From positions 1 to 60,035 of the forward strand of contig NZ_AUUU01000033.1 of assembly GCF_002760435.1 (NCBI RefSeq): DNA of 60,035 nt. Direction: 5' to 3'. Shown in pieces: positions 46,702-55,401 of the stretch (the first letter of the stretch is position 1; every line of letters starts with the position of its first letter). Below the pieces are notes generated by a model. That model was not told where the DNA came from. It made no database searches and worked only from the letters and a program-made list of their open reading frames with translations. The stretch comes from Clostridium sp. LS. Its GTDB lineage: Bacteria; Bacillota; Clostridia; Clostridiales; Clostridiaceae. The translations under genes and the position numbers were made by a program.

Positions 46702-47445
46702 CTATGAATTTAAAATTTCCTTAAATTCTAATAATATTTTTTTTACCAGTTCCTCATCCAATGGTTTATAGCTTTCAATATACCTGGATGAATCAAGAGC
46801 TTCGTATGACTTTTTACTCATTGCAATCCAATTTTCAGGTATATACACCCATACAATATCCTCATACTTACAACTTAGTAAAAAATGTTCTAATCCCCAA
46901 AACGCGTATTCTTCAATTTCATGCAATTCATTAAAAAGCTTATAGTCTGCAACTACTTTTGAAGTTAACTTGTATTCATATATATCTACATAAAAAAAAT
47001 CAAATTTTTCTCTTTGAACTTTAAATGCATCACCTTTTATAATTTTTATCTTTTTGTTATCCTTAAAAGTTTGATTATATAAACTTATTATTTCTTCACT
47101 AATTTCATACACAATAACTTCTTTAACGTTAGACTTTTTGGCAACTTCTTGAACTACATATCCAATTCCAAGACCGACTATTCCAACCTTGCCATGGGCA
47201 GAAGAAATAGCTCCATAAGAACTTTCTATCTCTTTTGGGGTAAGTTTCATTAGACAACTATCCTTTTTGTATAGTTGAATTACATCTATATTAAATTCTT
47301 CTTTATTTTCATACATATATCCTTCTAAATTTTGTATTTGTGTAGTATCTTTAACTATATAATAGTCACCACAGGTTCCTTGATTGATTATTTCATTGTA
47401 TTTTTTCATCTCTTGGAACACAAATTTTTTATTATATGGTTTCAT
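46702..47445 (-). CDS. SAM-dependent methyltransferase-like (spermidine-synthase-like fold) protein
   Basis: Protein of 247 aa with a Rossmann methyltransferase core: motif I VGIVGLGIGYVVQEVAKK, then VIVYEIS, a motif II-like IKIIKGDAF and FDFFYVDIYEY. The pattern resembles spermidine-synthase-like methyltransferases. The substrate is unknown. The ATG at 47445 is chosen because AAGGGA lies just before it; a TTG seven codons earlier precedes that site. Confidence 0.65.
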   Translation of the reverse strand: MKPYNKKFVFQEMKKYNEIINQGTCGDYYIVKDTTQIQNLEGYMYENKEEFNIDVIQLYKKDSCLMKLTPKEIESSYGAISSAHGKVGIVGLGIGYVVQEVAKKSNVKEVIVYEISEEIISLYNQTFKDNKKIKIIKGDAFKVQREKFDFFYVDIYEYKLTSKVVADYKLFNELHEIEEYAFWGLEHFLLSCKYEDIVWVYIPENWIAMSKKSYEALDSSRYIESYKPLDEELVKKILLEFKEILNS

Positions 47446-47702
47446 AGTTAATTCCCTTTCCTGCAATATTTAGCTTAAAATCTCCAATCGAAATTCCGTA
47501 TTCACTAATAGCATTAATTAAATTACATGTATAATTTTACCATATAGTTTATTAAATTAATATATTTAATAAACTATAATATAATAGCACATTATTAGAC
47601 ATAATATAACTATTAATATAAACTTTTTATTTTAATCTATATATGCTATACTTACGTTAATGATTTAATCATAAATAAATATTTAATAAGGTAGGTGTTT
47701 AT

Positions 47703-48032
47703 ATGAAAAATGTTACTATAAGCGAAGATGCATATAATGAGTTCAAAGCTTTTTTAGAAGAAAATAAAATAACCGAATTTAATATTAGAATAAATTTGGC
47801 TGGTTATTCATGCAGCGGTCCAGTTTTCAATATATCCATTTCAGAAGCTACTGATGACGATGAAATTGAAAAAATAAATGATATTACATTTATGTTTGAA
47901 AAAAACTTATTGGAACAATTTGGCGGATTTATAATCCTTTCTTCTGAAGAAAATGAAGGCAATGGCTTAAGTTTAAAACCTGTTATTGAACCTGAAGGTG
48001 GATGTGGAGGCTCTTGTGCCGGATGCCACTAA
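47703..48032 (+). CDS. HesB/IscA-like protein with C-terminal Cys motif
   Basis: Protein of 109 aa resembling the HesB/IscA family. It has GYSCSGPVFNISISEA in the middle and a Cys-rich end, GGCGGSCAGCH. Clostridial relatives are often annotated HesB-like (seleno)proteins; no in-frame TGA is seen here. It may bind iron or an Fe-S cluster. AAGGTAGG precedes the ATG and a strong terminator follows. Confidence 0.72.
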   Translation: MKNVTISEDAYNEFKAFLEENKITEFNIRINLAGYSCSGPVFNISISEATDDDEIEKINDITFMFEKNLLEQFGGFIILSSEENEGNGLSLKPVIEPEGGCGGSCAGCH

Positions 48033-48048
48033 AATCAAAAATTTTGAA

Positions 48049-48090
48049 ATGTAGAATAAATCTATAGATATTTATTCTACATTTTTTATT
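48049..48090 (+). terminator. Terminator of the HesB-like gene
   Basis: A 13-bp perfect stem (ATGTAGAATAAAT 48049-48061 with 48070-48082) is followed by TTTTTATTTT on the plus strand. Confidence 0.92.
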
Positions 48091-48157
48091 TTAAACATAA
48101 ACTTATTTCCTCAAAATTAAATACAAGCGGCCTCATATCCCTTTAAATATAAATTAT

Positions 48158-48838
48158 TTATTTGTTCTGCTTTAAACTCGTATCTATTGCTTCTGTTTTC
48201 CATTGTAAATTCACATAATCATCACTTATATCATATATACCCTCTAGCATATCTATCCAATAATATTTACTTATTACTCTTTTTTCTTTATCTTCTCCTG
48301 TAATTCCCTTCAAGGTTTCTTCATTAAACTTATTAAAGTACTCATTTAACCTTGTTGAAATTTCATGCATGGATTCAAAAGATTGTAGCTCATCATTGTC
48401 TAGCTCCAATTTACTTTTATCATTTATCATTTGCTTATTTAATTTAGATAGTACATATTCTTTAATTTTTCCATGTATCTCATTTTCCATTACTTTATTT
48501 GTTTTTATTTTCTTTGAAAGTAATGGGATAGCATTCTGTGAATAAGATCCATATTGCTGCCAAAGCTCTATTATATCATTGCACATTGCATCATAGTTTT
48601 TATATAGCTTTAATAAATCTTCATTTTTTATATTTTTTTCTTCAACACCCTTTGATAATATATTCATATTACTTTCATTTCTTTGCTTAAAATCTTCTAT
48701 ATTAGTATAGGATTGTTCTCCTATTTTATACTTATAATTGCTCAATTTGAAGAATGCATATACATTAAAAAGTATGCTTATTATAAGAAGTACAGATAAT
48801 AACATTATATAATCTATATTTTTTATTCTCTTAACCAA
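48158..48838 (-). CDS. Single-pass membrane protein of unknown function
   Basis: Protein of 226 aa with one N-terminal membrane helix (about residues 10-30, YIMLLSVLLIISILFNVYAF) and a helical, charged domain beyond it. The domain is probably outside the cell. No family recognised. The start codon is TTG, following GGGGGGA by 5 nt. It has no clear operon partner. Confidence 0.65.
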   Translation of the reverse strand: MVKRIKNIDYIMLLSVLLIISILFNVYAFFKLSNYKYKIGEQSYTNIEDFKQRNESNMNILSKGVEEKNIKNEDLLKLYKNYDAMCNDIIELWQQYGSYSQNAIPLLSKKIKTNKVMENEIHGKIKEYVLSKLNKQMINDKSKLELDNDELQSFESMHEISTRLNEYFNKFNEETLKGITGEDKEKRVISKYYWIDMLEGIYDISDDYVNLQWKTEAIDTSLKQNK

Positions 48839-48935
48839 GAATATCCCCCCTATGCTTTAATTTATTTTAACACATAAGCTTATCTTTGCATATTTAAAGT
48901 TATAATTGCAGCAAAGGACTGATCTATACTTTGCA

Positions 48936-49064
48936 GATGAATAATTAATGATGAATAATGAATGATTGCGGTAGACATTGCTTTGCAATGTCCATGCAGT
49001 ATTATAATCAAAAAGCTCCAAGCTTTTTTCCTTGATTATTCATCATTCACTATTCATCATTCAT
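48936..49064. repeat. Modular dispersed repeat with a different heptamer
   Basis: Left arm ATGAATAATTAATGATGAAT, two hairpins (GACATTG-CTTTG-CAATGTC near 48974-48992, and AAAAAGCT-CCA-AGCTTTTT near 49010-49028), then right arm TTATTCATCATTCACTATTC. The layout is the same as the AGTTAAC-type elements, but the heptamer is ATGAATA. Confidence 0.8.
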
Positions 49065-49070
49065 CCTCTC

Positions 49071-50399
49071 TTATCTCGCCCAATCATGTATAGCTTCATT
49101 AATCATTTTTAAGCCAATATTACCTTCGACAACTTCCTTTTCCTCAGTATTAATTCTCTTTATTTCCCCATAAGCATTTTTTAAAGATAAATCTTCATTT
49201 CCAGAAACTACCCATATTATTTTTTTATTAATTGGCTTTACCTCTAACTCTTTTTCCCCAACTCCATCAGTAAAGTATATTAATATGGCATCTCTTAAAT
49301 TATTTTCCATAATATACTGAAACACAGGAGAAAATTTTGTTGAACCATTATTCTTACTTCTTTTACGTATGTCATTTTCATTTGTAAGCTTATACATGCT
49401 CCTAATTTCATTGTCACACTCTATAATTGTAATATTATTTTTAGTGATAGAAGTTATTGATAATATCTCTATTAATATTTTATGTATATCACCTTCTGTC
49501 ATGCTAGCACTAATATCAATAGCTACAATAAGTTCAGTTTGATTTTTAGGTAATCTTCCTCTCAAATCTAACCTATCTGGCTGCCGTCTATCTCTTCTCG
49601 TTATGGTTTTCTTATATCCGGATTTTACGGTTGGCAAAATATTTTTTAAAACAGTTTGCCAAGGTATTTCAGCTGATTCCTTATATGATAAAATAATACT
49701 TTCCAATCCCTTAGGTGTATTTTTTGAATAAGAGCTTATTGCTGTTTTTTTAGTTAAATTCTGTATATCTTCTTCACTTAGCTCCATTTCTTCCCACAGA
49801 TCATGAGCCTTAGTTATATCTATCTCATATTTCGAATCTTTGTCTACTTTATCATTTTTAATCCTTGATTTGATTGACTTATAAATCTCTTCTGCATACT
49901 GCTCGATACTCCTATTTTCTTCAAGGGATAATTTGTACTCCATATTTACAGCTTCGAGCCTTTTACTAAAGCCTGGTAAATCCTTTATATACTGATTAAT
50001 TGAAATATCTAATGCAACATTTATAGCTTCCTTGCTAAATCTATTTTTTAATCTTCTTTCTCTTTCAAAATGTGAATTCATTATGTGATAGATTTCATGC
50101 TTTAGCAGCGCAGACATTTCTCTTTTGCTGCACATCAAGAATAAAAACGGATTAAAGTACATAGTAAAACCATCACGTTTTGGAATAGTTGCAATCGGAA
50201 CAGTTAAATTAACGTTAATATCTCTTTTTACCCTAAGCATGAATTGTCCAAAAAAGACATCCTGAGTTTGGAGTAAATATAATATAACATCCTCAACTAG
50301 TTCAAAGAAACTTCTTTTATAATTATCATTAAATTTAACATTTTCCTCTAATGAATATGCCTCCTTCAAAAGCTGCTGTCTTTTTTCTTCAAAATCCAT
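49071..50399 (-). CDS. VWA-like protein with HExxH domain (DUF2201)
   Basis: Protein of 442 aa. The N-terminal half is metallopeptidase-like with LLKHEIYHIMNSHFERE (HExxH). The C-terminal half is a von Willebrand A-type domain with the MIDAS residues in VAIDISASMTEGDI, the Thr in NNGSTKFSP and ILIYFTDGVGEKE. It pairs with the MoxR-type ATPase upstream on the same strand. Such ATPase-VWA pairs act as chaperones that insert metals or remodel target proteins; the target here is unknown. The 271-bp spacer between the two genes is filled largely with tandem repeats. Confidence 0.85.
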   Translation of the reverse strand: MDFEEKRQQLLKEAYSLEENVKFNDNYKRSFFELVEDVILYLLQTQDVFFGQFMLRVKRDINVNLTVPIATIPKRDGFTMYFNPFLFLMCSKREMSALLKHEIYHIMNSHFERERRLKNRFSKEAINVALDISINQYIKDLPGFSKRLEAVNMEYKLSLEENRSIEQYAEEIYKSIKSRIKNDKVDKDSKYEIDITKAHDLWEEMELSEEDIQNLTKKTAISSYSKNTPKGLESIILSYKESAEIPWQTVLKNILPTVKSGYKKTITRRDRRQPDRLDLRGRLPKNQTELIVAIDISASMTEGDIHKILIEILSITSITKNNITIIECDNEIRSMYKLTNENDIRKRSKNNGSTKFSPVFQYIMENNLRDAILIYFTDGVGEKELEVKPINKKIIWVVSGNEDLSLKNAYGEIKRINTEEKEVVEGNIGLKMINEAIHDWAR

Positions 50400-50505
50400 A
50401 CTATCACCTTTCTTTTTGAAGTAATTCTTTTCGTATATACTTGCTGTTAATAAATAAATTCAGAAAACTAAATCATAGATGCCCACAAGAGGAAAGTTCA
50501 AGAAA

Positions 50506-50668
50506 CCAAATCATAGATTTGGGTTCTATTTATAAGGAAACTCGACTCGCGTTCGCTCGCTGAGTAAGTGATTCACACCAAATCATAGATTTGGGTTCTC
50601 TACTTAAGGAAACTCGACTCGCATTCGCTCGCTGAGTAAGTTCGACTAACCAAATCATAGATTTGGAG
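50506..50668. repeat. 72-bp tandem repeat, about 2.3 copies
   Basis: The unit starts with the palindrome CCAAATCATAGATTTGG and contains AAACTCGACTCGC and TTCGCTCGCTGAGTAAGT. Copies start at 50506, 50578 and 50650 (last one partial), so the period is exactly 72. A degenerate trace lies near 50467. It lies between the MoxR and VWA genes and ends just before the MoxR stop codon. Confidence 0.9.
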
Positions 50669-50670
50669 TC

Positions 50671-51765
50671 TCACTTAAATATATTAAAAAATGCGTCTAG
50701 GAACTCATCGTTTTCTAGAAGATTTTCATATATTCCCTCTTTATAGTCTCGTTTAATTTCCTTCATTATTCCGAGTCTTAAATCTCTAGGATATAAATCT
50801 AGAAGCTCTGAAAATAAGTTAAAGTTTTTTTCTATCGGCATATTCTCCAAATATCGTAATGAATTTTTTGCTAATATGTATAACCTTGAATGATTCTCAT
50901 TATTTACTTTTTCTTTTAAATCAAAATTTAAAATTTCGTTATTAAAAATATCTTCTATTTTTATTAGTGGTTTCTTTAAATTAATTAAAAAGCTCGCAAA
51001 GTCATTTGCAATATTAACTCCAACATTCCCTTTAACAACATTTAAAAATATGTCTAATGGATACTTATCTTTATTATTCATATATATTTCATATGATTTA
51101 GATATTCTTTCCCAGCTTCTTGGTGTAGGCTTTATAGTTTCTTCGGACTCTGGCATATGCAGATATTCTGGAAAGGTAGATAAGAATTCTATAATATGTT
51201 CATTAATATTTCCTGATTCGCTCATTCCCCATTTAATCCATTCTTTTATATCAGAATCAAGTTTCACCCAAACAAACCTATCTTCTTGAGCTGGATCCAT
51301 ATCTACAACATCATATTTACTATTGTTAAATCCATCATTTTTATTTGAAGGATTCATTGCTGCAATCACTCTAACCTTATCATTTAACATATATCCATTT
51401 ATTTCTCTATTTAATATTAAGTTCATAAGTTCTTGAGCTACAGCATGGTCACATCTATTTAACTCATCTATAAATAGAATAACTCCTCTATTTTGATTTT
51501 CTTTTATGGCATGTTCGATTTCAACCAACTTACTATGCGTTGCATATATCGTAACCTTATTCTCAACAATAGGTAATCCTCCAATTTCTCCTTCTTTTAA
51601 TAAATTAGCATCAATTGTAACTAGATAATATCCATTTTCCTTTGCTATCCGTTTAACTAATGAAGTTTTCCCTACTCCACTTTCTCCAATAATTAATGGC
51701 ACCTCATTGGATGCAACTATCAAATCTACTGTATTTAAACATTCTGAATAATTCAATCTTTTCAC
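50671..51765 (-). CDS. MoxR-type AAA+ ATPase
   Basis: AAA+ ATPase of 364 aa. Walker A is IIGESGVGKTSLVKR, Walker B is ILFIDELNRCD, sensor 1 is VIAAMNPSN, and an arginine-finger region follows (MDPAQEDRFVWV). It belongs to the MoxR/dynein-related group that works with VWA proteins. The upstream gene ends 8 nt before it and the partner VWA gene follows. It is predicted to be cytoplasmic. Confidence 0.9.
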   Translation of the reverse strand: MKRLNYSECLNTVDLIVASNEVPLIIGESGVGKTSLVKRIAKENGYYLVTIDANLLKEGEIGGLPIVENKVTIYATHSKLVEIEHAIKENQNRGVILFIDELNRCDHAVAQELMNLILNREINGYMLNDKVRVIAAMNPSNKNDGFNNSKYDVVDMDPAQEDRFVWVKLDSDIKEWIKWGMSESGNINEHIIEFLSTFPEYLHMPESEETIKPTPRSWERISKSYEIYMNNKDKYPLDIFLNVVKGNVGVNIANDFASFLINLKKPLIKIEDIFNNEILNFDLKEKVNNENHSRLYILAKNSLRYLENMPIEKNFNLFSELLDLYPRDLRLGIMKEIKRDYKEGIYENLLENDEFLDAFFNIFK

Positions 51766-51772
51766 CTCTCTC

Positions 51773-52552
51773 CTATATTGATAATTTATAATCCACTAAT
51801 AATTTTTTAGCATTTTTACTTCCAAATTCTCTAATAAAATTAATTTTGTCCATTTCTAAAATCTCTAGTTCCAAAAAATCTTCAATATACTTTTTCTCAA
51901 TATTCTCATCTTTCACTTTTTCTTTAAGCACTTCAACAACTATTTCTACATCAATACTCCCATAGATATACTTAACTACATTTATGTTTTCATAAATAAA
52001 AACCTTTATATCATCTAAGTCATAATTGGAAATATAATTTATTGCTTCCCCATTTAACTTTATAGCTTTAATTTTAGCTGATAAACTTGGATTCTTTATA
52101 AATCGAATGGCTGCATAATAGTTTTCAACAGCTGCAAGCTGGACTTTTTCTGAAGGATTCTCTATATATTTGATTGCATCATAATCTTTACCAACTGCTA
52201 AAAGTTGCAATTCTTCGCTAGGGTTACTTACGAATTGTATAGCCCAGCCTTTTGACTTTATAGCTTCTTCCATAATTTTTTCACTTGGGCTACTAATTAG
52301 CTCTAAAGAATTCCATAAACTTTTAACACACATAATTCCAACTTCTTCATCGACATTTTTAATATACTTTATACATAATGGGGTATTCTTAATAGCCTGT
52401 TTTTGAACTTCTTTGCTTGGGCTTTCAATATATTTAATATTGTTACCATTATTTTTAACAATAAATAACTGTAACTCTTCACTTGCTACATCCAATTCTC
52501 GAATATATTCAGGATTATTTTTTAACTTTAATAATAATTGTTCCATATCCAT
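51773..52552 (-). CDS. Helical-repeat protein (DUF4116-like) of the MoxR-VWA operon
   Basis: Protein of 259 aa made of about seven units of 22-24 residues of the form NPSEKVQLAAVENYYAAIRFI. The units should stack into an alpha solenoid, a likely protein-binding surface. DUF4116 repeats are similar in style, but I am not certain of the family. It is the first gene of the three-gene unit and lies 7 nt before the MoxR gene. GAGGTGAAGAAG precedes the ATG; a second ATG two codons on is also possible. Confidence 0.7.
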   Translation of the reverse strand: MDMEQLLLKLKNNPEYIRELDVASEELQLFIVKNNGNNIKYIESPSKEVQKQAIKNTPLCIKYIKNVDEEVGIMCVKSLWNSLELISSPSEKIMEEAIKSKGWAIQFVSNPSEELQLLAVGKDYDAIKYIENPSEKVQLAAVENYYAAIRFIKNPSLSAKIKAIKLNGEAINYISNYDLDDIKVFIYENINVVKYIYGSIDVEIVVEVLKEKVKDENIEKKYIEDFLELEILEMDKINFIREFGSKNAKKLLVDYKLSI

Positions 52553-52664
52553 AATTTCTTCTTCACCTCGTATGTATAATATTACTTATTTAATATTAAT
52601 TATTATATCTTATATTTTACTTTCATTCACTATAAATAATTTATCTTTATACTTTTGGAAAAAT

Positions 52665-52703
52665 AAGAAGTGAAGATTCCTATAGGCAGAATCTTCACTT
52701 CTT
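52665..52703. terminator. Bidirectional terminator between the remnant and the MoxR operon
   Basis: A perfect 15-bp stem (52665-52679 with 52689-52703) has TTATTTTTCC after it on the minus strand and TTACATTTTTATT on the plus strand. On the minus strand it ends the acetyltransferase remnant. Confidence 0.82.
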
Positions 52704-52728
52704 ACATTTTTATTGTTTAGTGATTTTT

Positions 52729-53098
52729 TTAGTTTGATATCCTCCACCATACTTCTTTTGGTGTCTCTTTATAAATAACGCTCATCGTCTAAGCCATATC
52801 CGATTTCTACCTCACCATTTTCATTAGGACTACCTTTAAAACAAATGCCACCAATTATTTTATTTTCTGTTACTAAGACTATTTGCTTTAACATGTACCA
52901 CATAGAATTACTCATATCATTTAAAGCAGTTTGATAAAATCCATTAAAGAACTCTCTTTCATCCTGTGTTGACTTTCCACTGTTATTTAAACCTATCTTT
53001 TTATCAAAGTCCTCTTTTCCATTATCCTTTGTAAAAATCTCCATATCTGATAGCTCCAAATGTAAAATTCTTAATCTATTTGTTTTTGTTTCTATCAA
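52729..53098 (-). pseudogene. GNAT acetyltransferase remnant with internal deletion
   Basis: The first 109 codons, from a TTG start after GAGAGG, encode the N-terminal part of a GNAT acetyltransferase and stop within the acetyl-CoA region (IGGICFKGSPNENGEVEIGY, then GLDDERYL). In another frame directly after the stop, the sequence reads YKETPKEVWWRISN and a stop at 52729, which looks like the extreme C terminus of the same family. The middle and end of the fold, about 60 residues, are missing. It is followed by a terminator. It is unlikely to be active. Confidence 0.7.
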
Positions 53099-53602
53099 AT
53101 TAATAATCCTCTCTTAATATATAGGCCTGCATGGATCATTAATTAATTAATTGTTTGATACTTTGCATTTTTCCAATTCAATTAATCTTTTTAGAATATG
53201 CAGTACCTTTTAAATTAGATTTTTTCCTATACTTTTAATAGAATGAATAACTTTGATTGTTGTCATGTTCATCTACTCCTTTTAATTTGATATTAAATTT
53301 CATAGATTACCTACCAAGCATATCAGTAGGTTAATATATTAGTGAAATCTTATATATTAATTTATATCATGTTTTGTATTTAAATTCAAATATTTATAAA
53401 TTAATACAGTTTATAGTCGCAAATTTAAAAAATTAAGATGTCACTCTATTCAAAAAATAATATATCTAATAATTGAAAATTTTATTGATAAAACTTACTG
53501 ATGAAGTAATTCTCATCAGAATTATTTTTGCCCATAATCTGTTGTTGAGATCATGTATCTTGGATATAATTAATATTATAAGAATATAGGTAGGTAAATT
53601 AT
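53099..53602. other. Gap of about 500 bp with a decayed mini-ORF
   Basis: On the minus strand an 18-codon ORF (53210-53266, MTTIKVIHSIKSIGKNLI) follows AAGGAG. The frame stays open after its TAA for about 20 more codons (KVLHILKRLIELEKCKVSNN). It may be a small gene broken by one stop. The rest is AT-rich with nothing I can name. Confidence 0.4.
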
Positions 53603-53926
53603 ATGCCGATTAATGTAAAAAATGAGATTGAAAATATAATATAATGAAATAAATAAAACAGCTAATATTACTGCTGCATATTCATTTGAATCGTATGCAT
53701 ATGGAAACCCAAACGAAGATAGTGATCTAGACATTTTTATATTAACTAATGATAAAAGTAACAGAAAAATAGAAATAGTGAAAATACCTAGAAAAGCAAT
53801 AAATAAAATTCAAAGTTTTCCAGTTGATTTAATTATATATTATGATATGAATTTAATGAAAGATCTAAACTTAACTGCACTATGGAGCATGAAATATTAT
53901 TGAATAGGGTTAAACTTTATGAATAA
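53603..53926 (+). pseudogene. MNT-type nucleotidyltransferase pseudogene
   Basis: The reading frame of a minimal nucleotidyltransferase is broken twice. It begins MPINVKNEIENII, shifts frame at about 53642 to NEINKTANITAAYSFESYAY, continues GNPNEDSDLDIFILTNDKSN with the DxD motif and shifts again near 53880 to EHEILLNRVKLYE and a stop. The usual G-S of the active site (FGS) is FES here, so it is decayed at the catalytic site too. In many genomes such proteins pair with HEPN toxins; no HEPN gene is seen next to it. Confidence 0.75.
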
Positions 53927-54006
53927 CATATAGCTTATATAAAATTAAGGTAATAAGTCCCAACTTGGGGTTTAATATTATAAATATTAACTTATTGGAG
54001 GGTATA

Positions 54007-54717
54007 ATGTTTTCGTATGATAATATTCAAAGATTTAATGAAACTGAAATCAGGATATATAAGTTTATTGTCGATAATGGAGATAAAATTCCTTATATGA
54101 CTGTTCGAGAATTAGCTGATTCTATTCAGGTATCAACATCAACGATACTTAGATTCTGTAATAAGTTAGAGTGTGACGGATATAAGGAGTTCAAAGAAAA
54201 GCTCAAGAAATATGTACATAGGATTCAGGAAATGGCACCGCAAAGTGATTTGACTGAGATATTAAACTACTTTAATAAAACCAACACTAATTCTTTTGAA
54301 CAGAAAATAGAGCAAGGTGCAGGTTTCATTAGAAAAGCAGAAACAGTTATATTTTTAGGCTCTGGTTCATCGGGTGCACTTGCTAAATATGGGGCGAGAT
54401 ATTTCTCTAATTTGGGTAAATTTTCAATAGGATTAGACGATACTTTGTACCCAATTACAAAAGATATGAAAACTACAGTAGTAATTACGCTCTCAGTTTC
54501 AGGAGAAACAAAAGACGTTATAACTTTGATAAATCAATTTAAAATTAGTAAATGCAATATTTTGAGTATAACAAATCAAGCTAATTCTACTATTGCCCAA
54601 ATATCAGATTGGAACATTTCATACAATATGAATATACATCATGCTAATGGTGGATACAATGCCACTACACAAGTACCGGTATTATTTTTAATAGAAGCAT
54701 TGGCAAGAAGAATATGA
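54007..54717 (+). CDS. RpiR-family transcriptional regulator
   Basis: Sugar-phosphate regulator of 236 aa. The N-terminal HTH (MTVRELADSIQVSTSTILRF, then CNKLECDGYKEFKEKLK) is followed by a SIS domain (VIFLGSGSSGALAKYGARYF and VVITLSVSGETKDVITLINQ) that binds phosphosugars. The ATG at 54007 follows GGAGGG; a TTG 14 codons earlier precedes that site. A strong terminator separates it from the acetyltransferase gene. Confidence 0.9.
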   Translation: MFSYDNIQRFNETEIRIYKFIVDNGDKIPYMTVRELADSIQVSTSTILRFCNKLECDGYKEFKEKLKKYVHRIQEMAPQSDLTEILNYFNKTNTNSFEQKIEQGAGFIRKAETVIFLGSGSSGALAKYGARYFSNLGKFSIGLDDTLYPITKDMKTTVVITLSVSGETKDVITLINQFKISKCNILSITNQANSTIAQISDWNISYNMNIHHANGGYNATTQVPVLFLIEALARRI

Positions 54718-54723
54718 ATTTTG

Positions 54724-54763
54724 AAACATCTTGTTACTAGTTATGTAACAAGATGTTTTTTAT
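54724..54763 (+). terminator. Terminator of the RpiR gene
   Basis: A 14-bp perfect stem (54724-54737 with 54745-54758) is followed by TTT, giving a 5-6 T run including the stem end. It begins 7 nt after the stop codon. Confidence 0.85.
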
Positions 54764-54792
54764 ACTATTAATAAAGCACAAGGAGGTATAAT

Positions 54793-55401
54793 ATGAAAAC
54801 TGAATTAGAAAAATGTATGTCAGGGGAAATATATAACTGCCATAATGAAATTTTTTTAGAATTTAAAAATACAGCAAGAAAATTAGTTACACAATATAAT
54901 AAACTTCCATATGACTATAAGTCAGAAAAAAGAGAAATTTTAGAGCATCTATTTGGCAGCATGGGTACTAACGTATCAGTAGGATCTCCATTTATATGTG
55001 ATTATGGCTGCAATATTTATTTTGGTAGCAATGTATCTGTTAATATGAATTGTACTTTTGTAGACTGTAACAAAATAACTATTGGTAACAATGTATTAAT
55101 TGCATCAAATGTACAAATTTATACTGCAGCTCACCCAGTAGAACTTAATGAAAGAGTATCACCTAATTGGAATCCAGAAAGTGGAGAATATTTCTGCCAT
55201 ACCTATGCACTTCCTGTTACTATAGGCGATGGATGCTGGATTGGGGGCGGCGTCATTGTTTTGCCTGGAGTTAATATAGGAAATGGGTGTGTTATTGGGG
55301 CAGGTAGTGTTGTAACAAAGGATATTCCTGAAAACTCTTTAGCAGTTGGAAACCCATGTCGAGTAATTCGAAAAATTAATGGAGCCTGCCAGCATGATTA
55401 A
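54793..55401 (+). CDS. Maltose/galactoside O-acetyltransferase (hexapeptide repeat)
   Basis: Trimeric left-handed beta-helix acetyltransferase of 202 aa. It has the N-terminal Mac domain (KCMSGEIYNCHN) and hexapeptide turns (FGSNVSVNMNCTFVDCNKIT, IGNNVLIASNVQIYTAAHPV with the catalytic His, GDGCWIGGGVIVLPGVNIGN, GSVVTKDIPENSLAVGNPCR). It acetylates sugars with acetyl-CoA. AGGAGG precedes the ATG. It overlaps the start of the HAD gene by 8 bp. Confidence 0.93.
   Translation: MKTELEKCMSGEIYNCHNEIFLEFKNTARKLVTQYNKLPYDYKSEKREILEHLFGSMGTNVSVGSPFICDYGCNIYFGSNVSVNMNCTFVDCNKITIGNNVLIASNVQIYTAAHPVELNERVSPNWNPESGEYFCHTYALPVTIGDGCWIGGGVIVLPGVNIGNGCVIGAGSVVTKDIPENSLAVGNPCRVIRKINGACQHD

Noticed and set aside
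48049..48090. Selenocysteine insertion element after the HesB-like gene
   Set aside because: No in-frame TGA is present; the hairpin has a clear T-run and is a terminator.
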